From NCBI RefSeq assembly GCF_002215215.1, contig NZ_CP018632.1:310501-374500 (forward strand): DNA of 64,000 bases. The letters are read 5' to 3'. Source of the stretch: Granulosicoccus antarcticus IMCC3135 (GTDB lineage Bacteria > Pseudomonadota > Gammaproteobacteria > Granulosicoccales > Granulosicoccaceae). Each line of letters begins with the position of its first letter. Position 1 is the first letter of the stretch. Below, one piece after another: positions 54,945 through 63,984 of this stretch. The translations under genes and the position numbers were made by a program. The notes below the pieces were generated by a model. That model was not told where the DNA came from. It saw only the letters and a list, made by a program, of their open reading frames with translations, and did no database searches.

Positions 54945-56147
54945 TCAGCTAATGGGGTTGAGCGGTATGACCGGATAACGACGAACCCCGGGCAGGAACA
55001 TCTCAAGGGTGTCGTTCAGCCAGTTGAATCCGGTGGGGGTCGCCTTTAGTTGTAGGCCGCTGCGCTCCAGCAAGCCTCGCTCTATGGCTTTGTCAATCGT
55101 GCTCTGCCACGGCAGCAGTGAGGTGCCGGTATGCTGCTCGAAAAGTGGTACAGGAAAGCCGTCGACCAGACGCAGCGCATTCATCATGAATTCAAGACCG
55201 GTCTCTTCCAGAGAAATAATATCCTCACTGCCGAGTCGTTCGGCGGCGCAAGTTGCCTCCAGATAGCGGGCTGGGTGCTTGTGCTTCCAGCGTCGCACAA
55301 TGGTTCCATCGGCCGCTGAGCTGATTTTTCCGTGAGCGCCAGCACCAATGCCCAGATAGTCACCAAACTGCCAGTAGTTAACATTGTGCTGTGAGCGGTG
55401 CGAGGTGCGCGCATAGGCTGATATCTCATAGCGCTCGAAACCGGCGCCCGTCAGTGTGTCGATAATTTCATTCTGCATGTCGGCACGCGCTTCATCATCA
55501 GGCAACTTGGGTGGGAAGCGGGCAAACAGAGTATTGGGTTCCAGCGTGAGCTCGTAGCAGGAAAGGTGCGTTGTTTCCAGATCGATGGCAGTGCGAAGAT
55601 CCGCCAGAGCGGCGCTTGTGGATTGTTCTGGCAAGCCGAACATCAGATCCAGATTGATTTCTTCGAAGCCTGCCTGCTTGGCGATGTCCACAGCCCGCAA
55701 TGCTTCATCCGCCGAATGCACCCGGCCCAGAGTCTTGAGTGCCTGCGGGTTGAAACTTTGAATGCCGATGGACAGACGGTTGATTCCTGATTCCCGATAA
55801 TCTCTGAAGCGTTGCTGTTCAAAGGTTCCGGGATTGGCTTCCATGGTGATTTCGACCGTGGGTGCAAGTGCTGTCAGTGCACGAATGCCACTCATGAGCC
55901 GCTCTACGGCGGCTGCGCTGAGCAGGCTGGGCGTACCGCCACCAATGAAGACCGTACTGATTGAGCGCCCCCAGACGAGCGGCAGTTCGTCAGCCAAATC
56001 GTTCAGCAGGGCATCGATATAGTGCTGTTCGGGGATGTCGCCACGCTGCTCGTGTGAGTTGAAATCACAATACGGGCATTTTTTTACACACCAGGGAATA
56101 TGCACATACAGCGATAACGGTGGCAATTCCCGAAAGTTACGACTCAC
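54945..56147 (-). CDS. hemW: Heme chaperone HemW (radical SAM)
   Basis: CPO-III-like radical SAM protein that binds heme and delivers it to membrane proteins; not a true coproporphyrinogen oxidase. 400 residues. The 4Fe-4S motif CVKKCPYC (C20, C24, C27) lies in HIPWCVKKCPYCDFNSHE; true HemN has a longer N-terminus and an extra Cys just after this motif. GGGTPSLL is the SAM-binding segment. The start is GTG 56147, overlapping the rdgB stop in a GTGA. Fits the rdgB-hemW pairing common in gammaproteobacteria. Confidence 0.95.
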   Translation of the reverse strand: MSRNFRELPPLSLYVHIPWCVKKCPYCDFNSHEQRGDIPEQHYIDALLNDLADELPLVWGRSISTVFIGGGTPSLLSAAAVERLMSGIRALTALAPTVEITMEANPGTFEQQRFRDYRESGINRLSIGIQSFNPQALKTLGRVHSADEALRAVDIAKQAGFEEINLDLMFGLPEQSTSAALADLRTAIDLETTHLSCYELTLEPNTLFARFPPKLPDDEARADMQNEIIDTLTGAGFERYEISAYARTSHRSQHNVNYWQFGDYLGIGAGAHGKISSAADGTIVRRWKHKHPARYLEATCAAERLGSEDIISLEETGLEFMMNALRLVDGFPVPLFEQHTGTSLLPWQSTIDKAIERGLLERSGLQLKATPTGFNWLNDTLEMFLPGVRRYPVIPLNPIS

Positions 56148-56773
56148 AGAGGCGCAGCTCCTTGCTCGTGAATGGCCTTGAGTCGATCGACCAGCAGTGC
56201 GACTGCCTTGCCGCGGTGACTGAGTCGGTTCTTGCTTGCTTTGTCCAGCAGCGCCGCTGCCGTATGGGTGTCATGGTTGCAGAACACCGGATCATAGCCA
56301 AAGCCGCTATCGCCTTGCGGGGCGTGCAGGATGTGCCCTTCCCAGCTGCCCTCGGCAATCAGGGGCGAGGGGTCGAATTCATGTTTCAGGTACACGACCA
56401 CTGTGCGAAATCTGGCACTGCGTTGCGCATCGTCGGGCAAGTCGCTCAGCTGAGCCAGCAACAGTTCGTAATTGGCAACATCGCCAGTGCCGGCATCGTG
56501 CCGTTCGGCATGGCGGGCAGAATACAGCCCGGGAGCGCCGTTCAGCGCGTCTACTTCCAGGCCCGAGTCATCTGCTATTGCTGGCAGCCCGGATGCGGCT
56601 GAAGCATGTCGTGCCTTCAGCAACGCATTTTCGACGAAAGTGTGCGCCGTTTCCTCGGCAGCCTTGATGCCCAGGCTGTCCTGCGCAATGATTTCCATCC
56701 CGACTGGCGAGAGAAGATCATTCAATTCCCGGATCTTGCCGGGGTTGGAGCTTGCGAAGACAACCTTTTGCAT
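56144..56773 (-). CDS. rdgB: XTP/dITP diphosphatase (non-canonical purine NTP pyrophosphatase)
   Basis: Hydrolyses dITP, XTP and ITP to the monophosphate and so keeps deaminated purines out of DNA and RNA. 209 residues from ATG 56773. ASSNPGKIRELNDLL near 7-21, ADDSGLEVDALNGAPGLYSARHA near 68-90 and GFGYDPVF near 157-164 are the Ham1 motifs. The open frame to 56911 overlaps rph and is rejected. Lies 40 bases after rph. Confidence 0.97.
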   Translation of the reverse strand: MQKVVFASSNPGKIRELNDLLSPVGMEIIAQDSLGIKAAEETAHTFVENALLKARHASAASGLPAIADDSGLEVDALNGAPGLYSARHAERHDAGTGDVANYELLLAQLSDLPDDAQRSARFRTVVVYLKHEFDPSPLIAEGSWEGHILHAPQGDSGFGYDPVFCNHDTHTAAALLDKASKNRLSHRGKAVALLVDRLKAIHEQGAAPL

Positions 56774-56813
56774 TTGACGTTCTCTCAGGGAACCAGGCGC
56801 ACTATTTCGATCA

Positions 56814-57530
56814 TCAGTCCTGCAGACAGGCGTTTTGCGCCTCAACCAGCTGACTGATGCCATGACGAGCCAGTGCCAGCATTTCCTGCAGTTCATTATC
56901 ACGAAATGCATGGCCTTCCGCCGTGCCTTGAATCTCGATGAAACCGCCGGCTTCGTTCATGACAACATTCATATCGGTTTCAGCGCTGGAGTCTTCAGCG
57001 TAATCAAGGTCCAGTACTGATTGACCTGCCACGATACCCACTGAAATAGCTGCAACCTGACCGTGTATCGGGTTACGTTTGATCTTCCGCTGCTTTTGCA
57101 GAACCTGCATGGCATCTACAAGCGCCACGTAGGCACCTGTAATGGCCGCTGTTCGGGTGCCGCCGTCTGCTTGCAACACATCGCAATCAACCGTGATGGT
57201 GCGCTCACCGAGTGCGTCCAGATCAATGGCAGCTCGTAACGAACGGCCGATGAGTCGCTGGATTTCCTGGGTACGTCCCGATTGCTTGCCAATGGCAGAT
57301 TCACGTTTCGCTCTGCTGTGTGTCGCGCCGGGCAGCATGCCGTATTCAGCGGTTACCCAACCACTGCCTGTGCCTTTGAGCCAGGGCGGGGTGCGATTGT
57401 CGATACTGGCAGTACACAATACTTTTGTGTCGCCCATCGCAATCAGCACTGAGCCAGCTGCATGTTTGGTGAACTTGCGAGTAAGCGTTATTTGGCGAAG
57501 TTCGTCGGTGGCTCGTCCGCTGGGGCGCAT
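56814..57530 (-). CDS. rph: Ribonuclease PH
   Basis: Phosphorolytic 3'-5' exoribonuclease that trims tRNA 3' ends. 238 residues from ATG 57530; [18 protein letters not shown] is the standard N-terminus. [16 protein letters not shown] and [19 protein letters not shown] are the conserved catalytic and phosphate-binding segments. Full-length, unlike the frameshifted rph of E. coli K-12. Divergent from yicC, as is usual. Confidence 0.97.
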   Translation of the reverse strand: MRPSGRATDELRQITLTRKFTKHAAGSVLIAMGDTKVLCTASIDNRTPPWLKGTGSGWVTAEYGMLPGATHSRAKRESAIGKQSGRTQEIQRLIGRSLRAAIDLDALGERTITVDCDVLQADGGTRTAAITGAYVALVDAMQVLQKQRKIKRNPIHGQVAAISVGIVAGQSVLDLDYAEDSSAETDMNVVMNEAGGFIEIQGTAEGHAFRDNELQEMLALARHGISQLVEAQNACLQD

Positions 57531-57653
57531 AGGCTGACTTGTATTGATTCTGGGCGGCAGAGTATACCTGCTCACTCGGCGGGCAGCGGCAAGCAGAACC
57601 CTTGGATTCGTGTAAATTGCCGTATTCAGTGAAAACAGGGACTAAAACCGACC

Positions 57654-58520
57654 ATGTTGCGTAGCATGACGGCCTTCGGGCGCAGCACCTTGAGCATCGA
57701 CGGTGGTGAGTTGCTGTGCGAGATTCGCTCGCTCAATCACCGATATCTGGATATCAGCATTCGATTGCCTGAAACGTTACGCGCTGTCGAATCCGAGGTT
57801 CGTGAACGGCTGACAAAATCTGTACATCGAGGCAAGATCGAGCTCAGTCTGAGAGTCAATGAAGTCTCGGACAGCACGGGTGGTATCACTATCAATACCG
57901 CTTTGCTGGCAGAGCTCGCCCAGGCCGCCGGTCAGGTGGAGGGCTTGACCAGTGCCAGCTGCATAGTGGACTCGGTCAGGTTGTTGCAGTGGCCAGGGGT
58001 CCTGGTGATCGGCTCCGGCCTGTCAGATATTCCAACGGATGCTGCGCAGACGGCTTTTGCCCAGGCTTTGCAGGATTTCATGGCAACCCGTGAGCGGGAG
58101 GGGCAGCAGATGGCAGCTTTGCTGATGACAAGAAATGCTCAAATACATGAACTACTTGCGAAGCTACGTCAGCGGCGCCCCCAGGTTCTGGCAAAGCAGC
58201 GGGAGAAGTTGCTGGTCAGACTTGGACAGCTGGCAGTGGATCACGATGAGGACAGGCTCGAACAGGAACTTGTTCATGTTGCGCAACGCCTGGACATCGA
58301 CGAGGAGCTGGATCGTCTGGATGCTCACGTCAGCGAACTGAGTCTGGCTTTGCAGCGAGATGAGCCTGTGGGCAGGCGACTGGATTTTCTCATGCAGGAA
58401 TTCAATCGCGAGACAAATACAATCAGTTCGAAATCATCGGACAAGGACACAACAGCCATCGCTGTCGATATGAAAGTCCTGATTGAACAAATGCGAGAAC
58501 AGGTACAAAACGTTGAATAA
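57654..58520 (+). CDS. yicC: YicC/YloC family endoribonuclease
   Basis: 288-residue protein. MLRSMTAFGRS at the start and DKDTTAIAVDMKVLIEQMREQVQNVE at the end are the YicC_N and DUF1732 signatures. E. coli YicC is reported to be an endoribonuclease that can destabilise small RNA such as RyhB. Placed divergent from rph, the conserved arrangement, which supports a role in RNA metabolism. Followed 18 bases later by a small membrane-protein gene. Confidence 0.93.
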   Translation: MLRSMTAFGRSTLSIDGGELLCEIRSLNHRYLDISIRLPETLRAVESEVRERLTKSVHRGKIELSLRVNEVSDSTGGITINTALLAELAQAAGQVEGLTSASCIVDSVRLLQWPGVLVIGSGLSDIPTDAAQTAFAQALQDFMATREREGQQMAALLMTRNAQIHELLAKLRQRRPQVLAKQREKLLVRLGQLAVDHDEDRLEQELVHVAQRLDIDEELDRLDAHVSELSLALQRDEPVGRRLDFLMQEFNRETNTISSKSSDKDTTAIAVDMKVLIEQMREQVQNVE

Positions 58521-58538
58521 TCTGACAGTCCCAAAAGC

Positions 58539-59000
58539 ATGAGCAAAAAGGTCAAGAAAAAACCGTATGACTGGCCGCCGCCGCTTGAGCCGGATGTTAC
58601 CTATGTGCCTAAGCAGCGCAACCCGATCCATTCGATTCTGACGGCACTGCCCGTTATCATGCTGATAGTGGGTCTGTACATTCACTTTCAGAGTGAGTCA
58701 GAGCAGAGTCACAGCGCGCCCATTCGAGCAGAAAGTATGGATGCAGAAGGTGTGTTCACCGGTCTGTCGGTGGTTAAATCCGGCTCGACCGGTCGCCATT
58801 ATCTGTGGTTCGAAGAGGCTGGCAAGGCGCGTGGTGCGCGAGTGCAGCCAAGCCAGGCGCAGGCGCTGGAATCACTGGTTCGAGGCGAGATGATTCAGCT
58901 CAGCATGGCGCCCAGTGTGTCCGGTTCAAACACCCATTGGGTCTGGCATGTGGAGCAGGATGGTGTGGTTTTTCTGGATTTGTCCGAGCAGTTGCAATAG
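58539..59000 (+). CDS. Hypothetical single-pass membrane protein
   Basis: 153 residues, not recognised. A very basic, proline-rich N-terminus (MSKKVKKKPYDWPPPLEP) precedes one transmembrane helix at about 34-50; the rest should be periplasmic. The C-terminal domain has a beta-rich pattern (TGLSVVKSGSTGRHYLWFEE, IQLSMAPSVSGSNTHWVWHVE) reminiscent of small OB-like or SH3-like folds. It is downstream of yicC and convergent with the histidine kinase gene, whose stop is 2 bases away. No function is proposed. Confidence 0.7.
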   Translation: MSKKVKKKPYDWPPPLEPDVTYVPKQRNPIHSILTALPVIMLIVGLYIHFQSESEQSHSAPIRAESMDAEGVFTGLSVVKSGSTGRHYLWFEEAGKARGARVQPSQAQALESLVRGEMIQLSMAPSVSGSNTHWVWHVEQDGVVFLDLSEQLQ

Positions 59001-59002
59001 CA

Positions 59003-60559
59003 TCACGCACGCGTTTCACTGAGCGCAAGATCTTTGGCATGCTTCTCGGCTGCCGCCTTGCGGGTAAAGTGAATGCTGATCTTCAGTCCCGGGTTGGTTG
59101 GATTGCCAGGATCACTGTCACCGATGGTCATCTTGGCTGAGTGCAGGCGTATCACGGCTTTCACCAGGCTCAGGCCCAGCCCGTTGCCTGGCGAATTGCG
59201 TTCGTTTTCGAGACGTACAAATCGTTCGAAAACCCGCTCACGCTCGGCTTCGGCAATACCTGGCCCGTTGTCCGACACAGTGATGCTGAAGGCTTCGCTA
59301 TTACCCTCAAGACGCAGACGTACCTGCCCACCCTTGGGGGTGTATTTGATGGCGTTGTCCAGAAGATTCGTCAGCGCCTGGCCAATCAGGTGTCGATTGC
59401 ACTGGAATGTCGGGTTACTGTTGATATCGCTGCGGAAAGTCAATTGACCTTCTTCTTCGGCAACTGCCTCATAAAGCTCGGCAAGCTCCCCTGCCAGATC
59501 ACCCATGCGGGTCGGCTTCCATTGCGCAGAGTCGATTCCGGCTTCTAGCCTGGCTATGCTCAACATGGCATTGAAGGTGTGAATCAGGCTGTCGGCATCA
59601 CCGATGGCTTCATCCATGACGACACGGTAGACATCCGGATCACGTTCCTCAAGCAGGGTGACTTCCAGCCGGTTTCTCAGGCGAGTCAGCGGGCTGCGAA
59701 GATCATGCGCCACATTATTGGTGACCTGCTGCATGCTTTTCATCAAATCCTCGATTCGATTGAGCATCTGGTTCAGCTTGGTCGAGATTTCATCAAACTC
59801 GTCATCGCGAGCCGTCACACGCAGACGTTGTGACAGATCTCCGCTCATGATCTCGGATGCGGTACGACTGACAGAGTCGATACGCCGCAATACGCTGGTG
59901 CCTATCCAGAGCCCACCAATCAGTGAGAACAGTAGCGTCAGGCCGGTTGCACCAACGACCAGTGTGAAGGTGTGGTCCAGCAAGGCCTGTTCATCACTGA
60001 TTTCATGGCCGATGGTCAGTTTCAAACCGTCTGACAGCTGTGTTTCAGCGACCCGAACCGGATTGAACGCGCGCGGGCTGCCAGGTGGCAAATCAGCGAC
60101 ATCGCCCATGTTGCGAGTCGTGTGTGAGCGCACTGATTTCAATTTCAGTGGCAGAACGGCGTCGGTTGATTTTTCCTTGCTCTTTTCGGCCATGTCGCTA
60201 TTGGCCAGATAGTAGAAACGTCCGTAGGTGTCGATCTGGTTGCGTCGCTGGATGGCTTCGAGCAGCTCGGGCATCGCCCCTGATTTGTAGAGATTGATCA
60301 GATAGTCGGTTTCCAGACGAAGTCTGGCATCCACCTGTAGTTCTATCTGGTCACGGGTCGACCAGTAGATGAAGCCCAGGGTGGCTGCCGACAACGTGCT
60401 GAAGACCATGGCGTAGATCAACGCCAGTCGAAACGCCGAGGTGCGAAACAGGCGGCGTTGGTCGAGTCGTTTGAAAAGACCACGTCGCAGTCTGCCCGCT
60501 AACCCCTCCTTAGCGGGGGCGTCAGGCTCAGGGCTCTGGACAGAATTGTGCTGCAACAT
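59003..60559 (-). CDS. Sensor histidine kinase
   Basis: Membrane sensor of 518 residues. Two helices (about 43-66 and 197-221) flank a periplasmic sensor of about 130 residues with no recognised fold. A HAMP domain follows (222-275). H285 in NNVAHDLRSPLTRL is the phosphorylated His; the ATPase domain has the N box (DNAIKY, 401-406), DNGPGIA (430-436) and GNGLGLSL (458-465). Partner of the response regulator encoded 92 bases upstream on the same strand. The signal is unknown. The divergent DegP/Q-type protease suggests envelope stress (inference). Confidence 0.92.
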   Translation of the reverse strand: MLQHNSVQSPEPDAPAKEGLAGRLRRGLFKRLDQRRLFRTSAFRLALIYAMVFSTLSAATLGFIYWSTRDQIELQVDARLRLETDYLINLYKSGAMPELLEAIQRRNQIDTYGRFYYLANSDMAEKSKEKSTDAVLPLKLKSVRSHTTRNMGDVADLPPGSPRAFNPVRVAETQLSDGLKLTIGHEISDEQALLDHTFTLVVGATGLTLLFSLIGGLWIGTSVLRRIDSVSRTASEIMSGDLSQRLRVTARDDEFDEISTKLNQMLNRIEDLMKSMQQVTNNVAHDLRSPLTRLRNRLEVTLLEERDPDVYRVVMDEAIGDADSLIHTFNAMLSIARLEAGIDSAQWKPTRMGDLAGELAELYEAVAEEEGQLTFRSDINSNPTFQCNRHLIGQALTNLLDNAIKYTPKGGQVRLRLEGNSEAFSITVSDNGPGIAEAERERVFERFVRLENERNSPGNGLGLSLVKAVIRLHSAKMTIGDSDPGNPTNPGLKISIHFTRKAAAEKHAKDLALSETRA

Positions 60560-60651
60560 GATGTTTGTATGGCGCTATGGGGTATTCACACAACGCCTGA
60601 AAGTGATTCCGGACGCATCCTTGCAGATCCGTCCGGGCTCAATGGCGAGCG

Positions 60652-61347
60652 CTAACTGGTTTCAGCGGGAGAGGAGACTTCCTGCAGCTTGTATCCGGCG
60701 CCGCGCACAGTGTGCAACAGCGGGGAGTCGAAATCCTTGTCGATCTTGCTGCGCAGACGACTGATCTGCACATCGATGACATTGGTTTGCGGGTCAAAGT
60801 GATAATCCCACACGTTTTCCAGCAACATGCTGCGAGTGACGACCTGACCGGTATGTTGCATGAGATATTCAAGCAAACGGAATTCCCGCGGTTGCAGGTT
60901 GATGTTGCGCCCCGAGCGCGTGACCTTGTGCTTGATAAGATCAAGTGTCAGGTCTCCAACGTGCAAAATAGTGCCTTGAACGCCTGTGTGTGCACGCCTG
61001 GTCAATGCCTGCAGCCGCGCCGTCAGCTCACTAAGCTGGTAGGGCTTGGTCAGGTAATCGTCGCCGCCTGCCTTGAGTCCGGTAACGCGTTCGTCGACAT
61101 CATCCAGAGCGCTGAGGATCAGCACAGGGGCCATGTTGCCCATGCGACGCAGCTCCTCGATGACTGACAAGCCGTCTCTCTTGGGAAGCATTCTGTCGAT
61201 GATCATGGAGTCGTAAGCGTTGGCTATAGCCATCTCCAGGCCCAACTCGCCGTCGGCAGCATGTTCGACGCTATGCCCACTTTCGGTCAGTCCTTTGACA
61301 AGGTATGCCGCTGCCTCGGTGTCGTCCTCGACTAGTAAAATTCGCAT
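60652..61347 (-). CDS. OmpR-family response regulator
   Basis: 231 residues from ATG 61347. The receiver domain has the acidic pocket D8-D9, phosphoacceptor D51, S79 and K101. The winged-helix DNA-binding domain (about 128-225) shows REFRLLEYLMQHTGQVVTRSMLLENVW and LHTVRGAGYKL. A longer frame to 61419 adds a leader without conserved sequence. Divergent from the DegP/Q-type protease across 155 bases, which makes that gene a candidate target. Confidence 0.94.
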   Translation of the reverse strand: MRILLVEDDTEAAAYLVKGLTESGHSVEHAADGELGLEMAIANAYDSMIIDRMLPKRDGLSVIEELRRMGNMAPVLILSALDDVDERVTGLKAGGDDYLTKPYQLSELTARLQALTRRAHTGVQGTILHVGDLTLDLIKHKVTRSGRNINLQPREFRLLEYLMQHTGQVVTRSMLLENVWDYHFDPQTNVIDVQISRLRSKIDKDFDSPLLHTVRGAGYKLQEVSSPAETS

Positions 61348-61502
61348 GTAGCCCCCATATTTTGGTAAAGCGAAAACAACTTTTAAAGGTATGTAGTGAC
61401 TAACAGGCATGTAATGCAACGCCTGGAGTCAGAAATTGGTCAATTAGTGCACCGACTTCCCTTGATTCAACTAGTTACGTGAAAAACCACGGAGTTCAAA
61501 CC

Positions 61503-63008
61503 ATGATCAATACGCTCAAGCCTCTCTGCCATGTAAGCCCTGACAAGGAAGGCACCGTGCGTTTGCGAGCCATTTCAATCAAGTCACGTCTACTCAGTAC
61601 TACCAGAATATATCGAAATCCAATTGTTTGGTTGGCATTGATGCCCATTCTTGCTGTAACGCCATCCTTTGCCGATACGCTGCCTGATTTCAGCCAGCTT
61701 GTCGAGGAACAGGCAGACACGGTTGTAAAAATTTCCGTTCTGACTGTGGAAGAACAAAGCGTTAGCAGTGGTTTCCCGGGAATCAATCCAGACCAGATCC
61801 CCGAGCAGTTTCGTCGTTTTTTCGAGCAAATGCCACAAAATCCTGACCCCGAACCCCGTCAAGGTGCCGGATTTGGGAGCGGATTCATAATTTCCGACGA
61901 TGGTTACATCATCACCAATGCGCACGTCGTGGACAAAGCCACTGAGATAAAGGTCGGGCTCAATGATCGACGAGAATATACAGCAAAGCTGATTGGTAGC
62001 GATACAGCAAGCGATATAGCGTTGCTCAAGCTGGATGCTGGCACGCTGCCCTCCGTGACCATTGGTGATTCCGATACATTAAAGGTCGGCGAGTGGGTTC
62101 TGGCGATTGGTTCTCCATTCGGATTCGAGCATACAGCGACTCAGGGCATCGTTTCCGCACTGGCCAGAAGTTTGCCCGATGACACATATGTGCCGTTCAT
62201 CCAGACGGATGTCGCTGTTAATCCGGGCAATTCTGGTGGTCCGCTGTTCAATACCGATGGCGAGGTGGTGGGTGTGAATTCCCAGATATATTCGCGCTCC
62301 GGTGGGTATCAGGGCCTGTCGTTCTCCATTCCCATCAATGTTGCGATGTCGATTGCCAATCAGTTGAAGGAAAGTGGATTTGCGACGCGTGGCTGGTTGG
62401 GTGTTGGCATTCAGAATGTGGATCAGTCGCTGGCTGAATCCTTTGGCCTGGACAAGCCCGAAGGCGCACTGGTGTCTCAGGTTACCGCTGAAAGCCCCGC
62501 TGACAAGGCCGGTCTTGTCAGTGGCGATATCATTCTGCAGTTCAATGGTCGTGCAGTCGCTTATTCGAGCGCTCTGCCGCCATTGGTAGGTGCGGTGGTT
62601 CCCGGAGAGACGGTCAGCATGGAAGTCTTGCGCAATGGCAAGATGAAGACGCTGGATGTGACCATAGAGCCACTGGATGAGGGTCGGCAAGTGAGTGCAG
62701 TAGCCACACCGGATGCGATTGATGAATCTCGTCTGGGCGTTGAAGTTGCCAAAGTGCCTGCGAAGCAGGCCGAAGAGATGGGAATCAGTTCGGGGGTGGT
62801 TGTCGCGAAGATAGATCCGGATGGTGTTGCTGCGAAGGCCGGTATTCGTGAAGGCGACGTGATTCTTTCACTGAACAGAGAATCCGTTGACAGCGTCAGC
62901 AAGCTGGAGGAGCTGACCAAAGAGGCACCCGCGGGCGAGGCCATACCGATACTGGTTCAGCGTGAACGCTCACCAATGTTCCTTGCGCTGACCTTACCCT
63001 CCAGCTGA
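61503..63008 (+). CDS. DegP/DegQ-type periplasmic serine protease (HtrA family)
   Basis: Periplasmic protease/chaperone that degrades misfolded envelope proteins. Numbered from ATG 61503 (501 residues), the catalytic triad is H141 (TNAHVVD), D171 (SDIALLKLD) and S244 (NPGNSGGP). Two PDZ domains follow, about 290-385 and 400-495. The hydrophobic part of the signal peptide is at about 38-58, so the first 37 residues are an unusual N-terminal extension. GTG 61557, with AAGGA upstream, would give a more normal leader; GTG 61479 would lengthen it. Divergent from a two-component system. MucD, DegP and DegQ are not separable on sequence alone. Confidence 0.93.
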   Translation: MINTLKPLCHVSPDKEGTVRLRAISIKSRLLSTTRIYRNPIVWLALMPILAVTPSFADTLPDFSQLVEEQADTVVKISVLTVEEQSVSSGFPGINPDQIPEQFRRFFEQMPQNPDPEPRQGAGFGSGFIISDDGYIITNAHVVDKATEIKVGLNDRREYTAKLIGSDTASDIALLKLDAGTLPSVTIGDSDTLKVGEWVLAIGSPFGFEHTATQGIVSALARSLPDDTYVPFIQTDVAVNPGNSGGPLFNTDGEVVGVNSQIYSRSGGYQGLSFSIPINVAMSIANQLKESGFATRGWLGVGIQNVDQSLAESFGLDKPEGALVSQVTAESPADKAGLVSGDIILQFNGRAVAYSSALPPLVGAVVPGETVSMEVLRNGKMKTLDVTIEPLDEGRQVSAVATPDAIDESRLGVEVAKVPAKQAEEMGISSGVVVAKIDPDGVAAKAGIREGDVILSLNRESVDSVSKLEELTKEAPAGEAIPILVQRERSPMFLALTLPSS

Positions 63009-63036
63009 GGTTGGCTTCAGACAAGTCAAGCTGACG

Positions 63037-63071
63037 GTGGCCCGGCGGGTTGAAAAACCACGCCGGGTCAC
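63037..63071 (+). terminator. Strong stem-loop after the DegP/Q-type gene
   Basis: A long stem (63037-63047 with 63061-63071, one G-T wobble) continues as GGTT/AACC closing a GAAA loop, with one bulged A. It lies 28 bases after the stop codon. No T tract follows, so it may be a stabilising 3' structure or an imperfect terminator. Confidence 0.5.
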
Positions 63072-63140
63072 ATATGACACCGATCTTTTCCGAACCAGGC
63101 TCAGGCAGCTGTGCTTTTTGTGAAGCCGGACAGTTACCGT

Positions 63141-63884
63141 TTATTTTTCTGGTTTGTCTGTATCGGTTGCGGCGCCGTCAGTCACCATGATTTCTTCAAG
63201 TGTCAAACCAGTCAGACGATTGACAGTTCGCCAGATGAACCAGAAAATGGCCAGCATCATGATCATTGATGGGATGGCAATGACCGGGTAGCTCAGCAGA
63301 GTCATGCGGCCCAGCTCTTCGTTGAATGCACTAGATCCGCTTTCACTGGTAACGATGAATTTGGCCAGAAAGTAATTCATCACGGCACTGAACAGGAAAG
63401 TCCCTGCCAGCAGGGTGTTGGCATGATCGAGTCGGGTTTCAAATTGCGCTCGAGTATTCATCTTGTCCAGTTCACCATCGATTTTTTCGACGTTCATGAT
63501 GGTTGGATTGAACAGCAATTTTCTGATGAGTGGGTAGCCAAGTTTGTTGGCCACCAGTACACCAATACCGATGCACAATGGTATGGCAGCCTCTTTTATG
63601 GCGAGCCATTGGGCATCCAGCTTGAGCAGGCCAATGCCTCCGGTCAGCATGACACTGACAACACCCAGCACCGCCATCATATTGCGTTTGCCATTGATGA
63701 ACCAGTCGTACAGGCCATAACCGATGGGGAAGGCCAGTGCCAGAATCAGGGCGTTGGTAGCCCCCAGTTTGTCATCACCACTGAATTTCATGAGGATGAT
63801 CGAGGGCAGGACAATGCTGACGATCAAGTCTACAAAGGGACTTTGCTTGGCAGGCGTTTTCTTGTTGGTATCTGTTTGAGTCAC
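63141..63884 (-). CDS. VC0807-like integral membrane protein
   Basis: 247 residues with about five or six predicted helices. LIVSIVLPSIILMKFSGDDKLG, LALAFPIGYGLYDW and VLGVVSVMLTGGIGLLKLDAQWLAIKEAAIPL match the VC0807 family of uncharacterised membrane proteins. The C-terminus is cytoplasmic and acidic. It converges on the DegP/Q-type gene and stands alone. No function is known to me. Confidence 0.72.
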   Translation of the reverse strand: MTQTDTNKKTPAKQSPFVDLIVSIVLPSIILMKFSGDDKLGATNALILALAFPIGYGLYDWFINGKRNMMAVLGVVSVMLTGGIGLLKLDAQWLAIKEAAIPLCIGIGVLVANKLGYPLIRKLLFNPTIMNVEKIDGELDKMNTRAQFETRLDHANTLLAGTFLFSAVMNYFLAKFIVTSESGSSAFNEELGRMTLLSYPVIAIPSMIMMLAIFWFIWRTVNRLTGLTLEEIMVTDGAATDTDKPEK

Positions 63885-63984
63885 TGTATTGTCTGGTGTT
63901 GGCGCATGGCGAGTATAGCGGTATGACGGGGCATTGAAGTTAGCTCTGACGTATGATTGCCGGGTAGACTAAATCAACACATTG

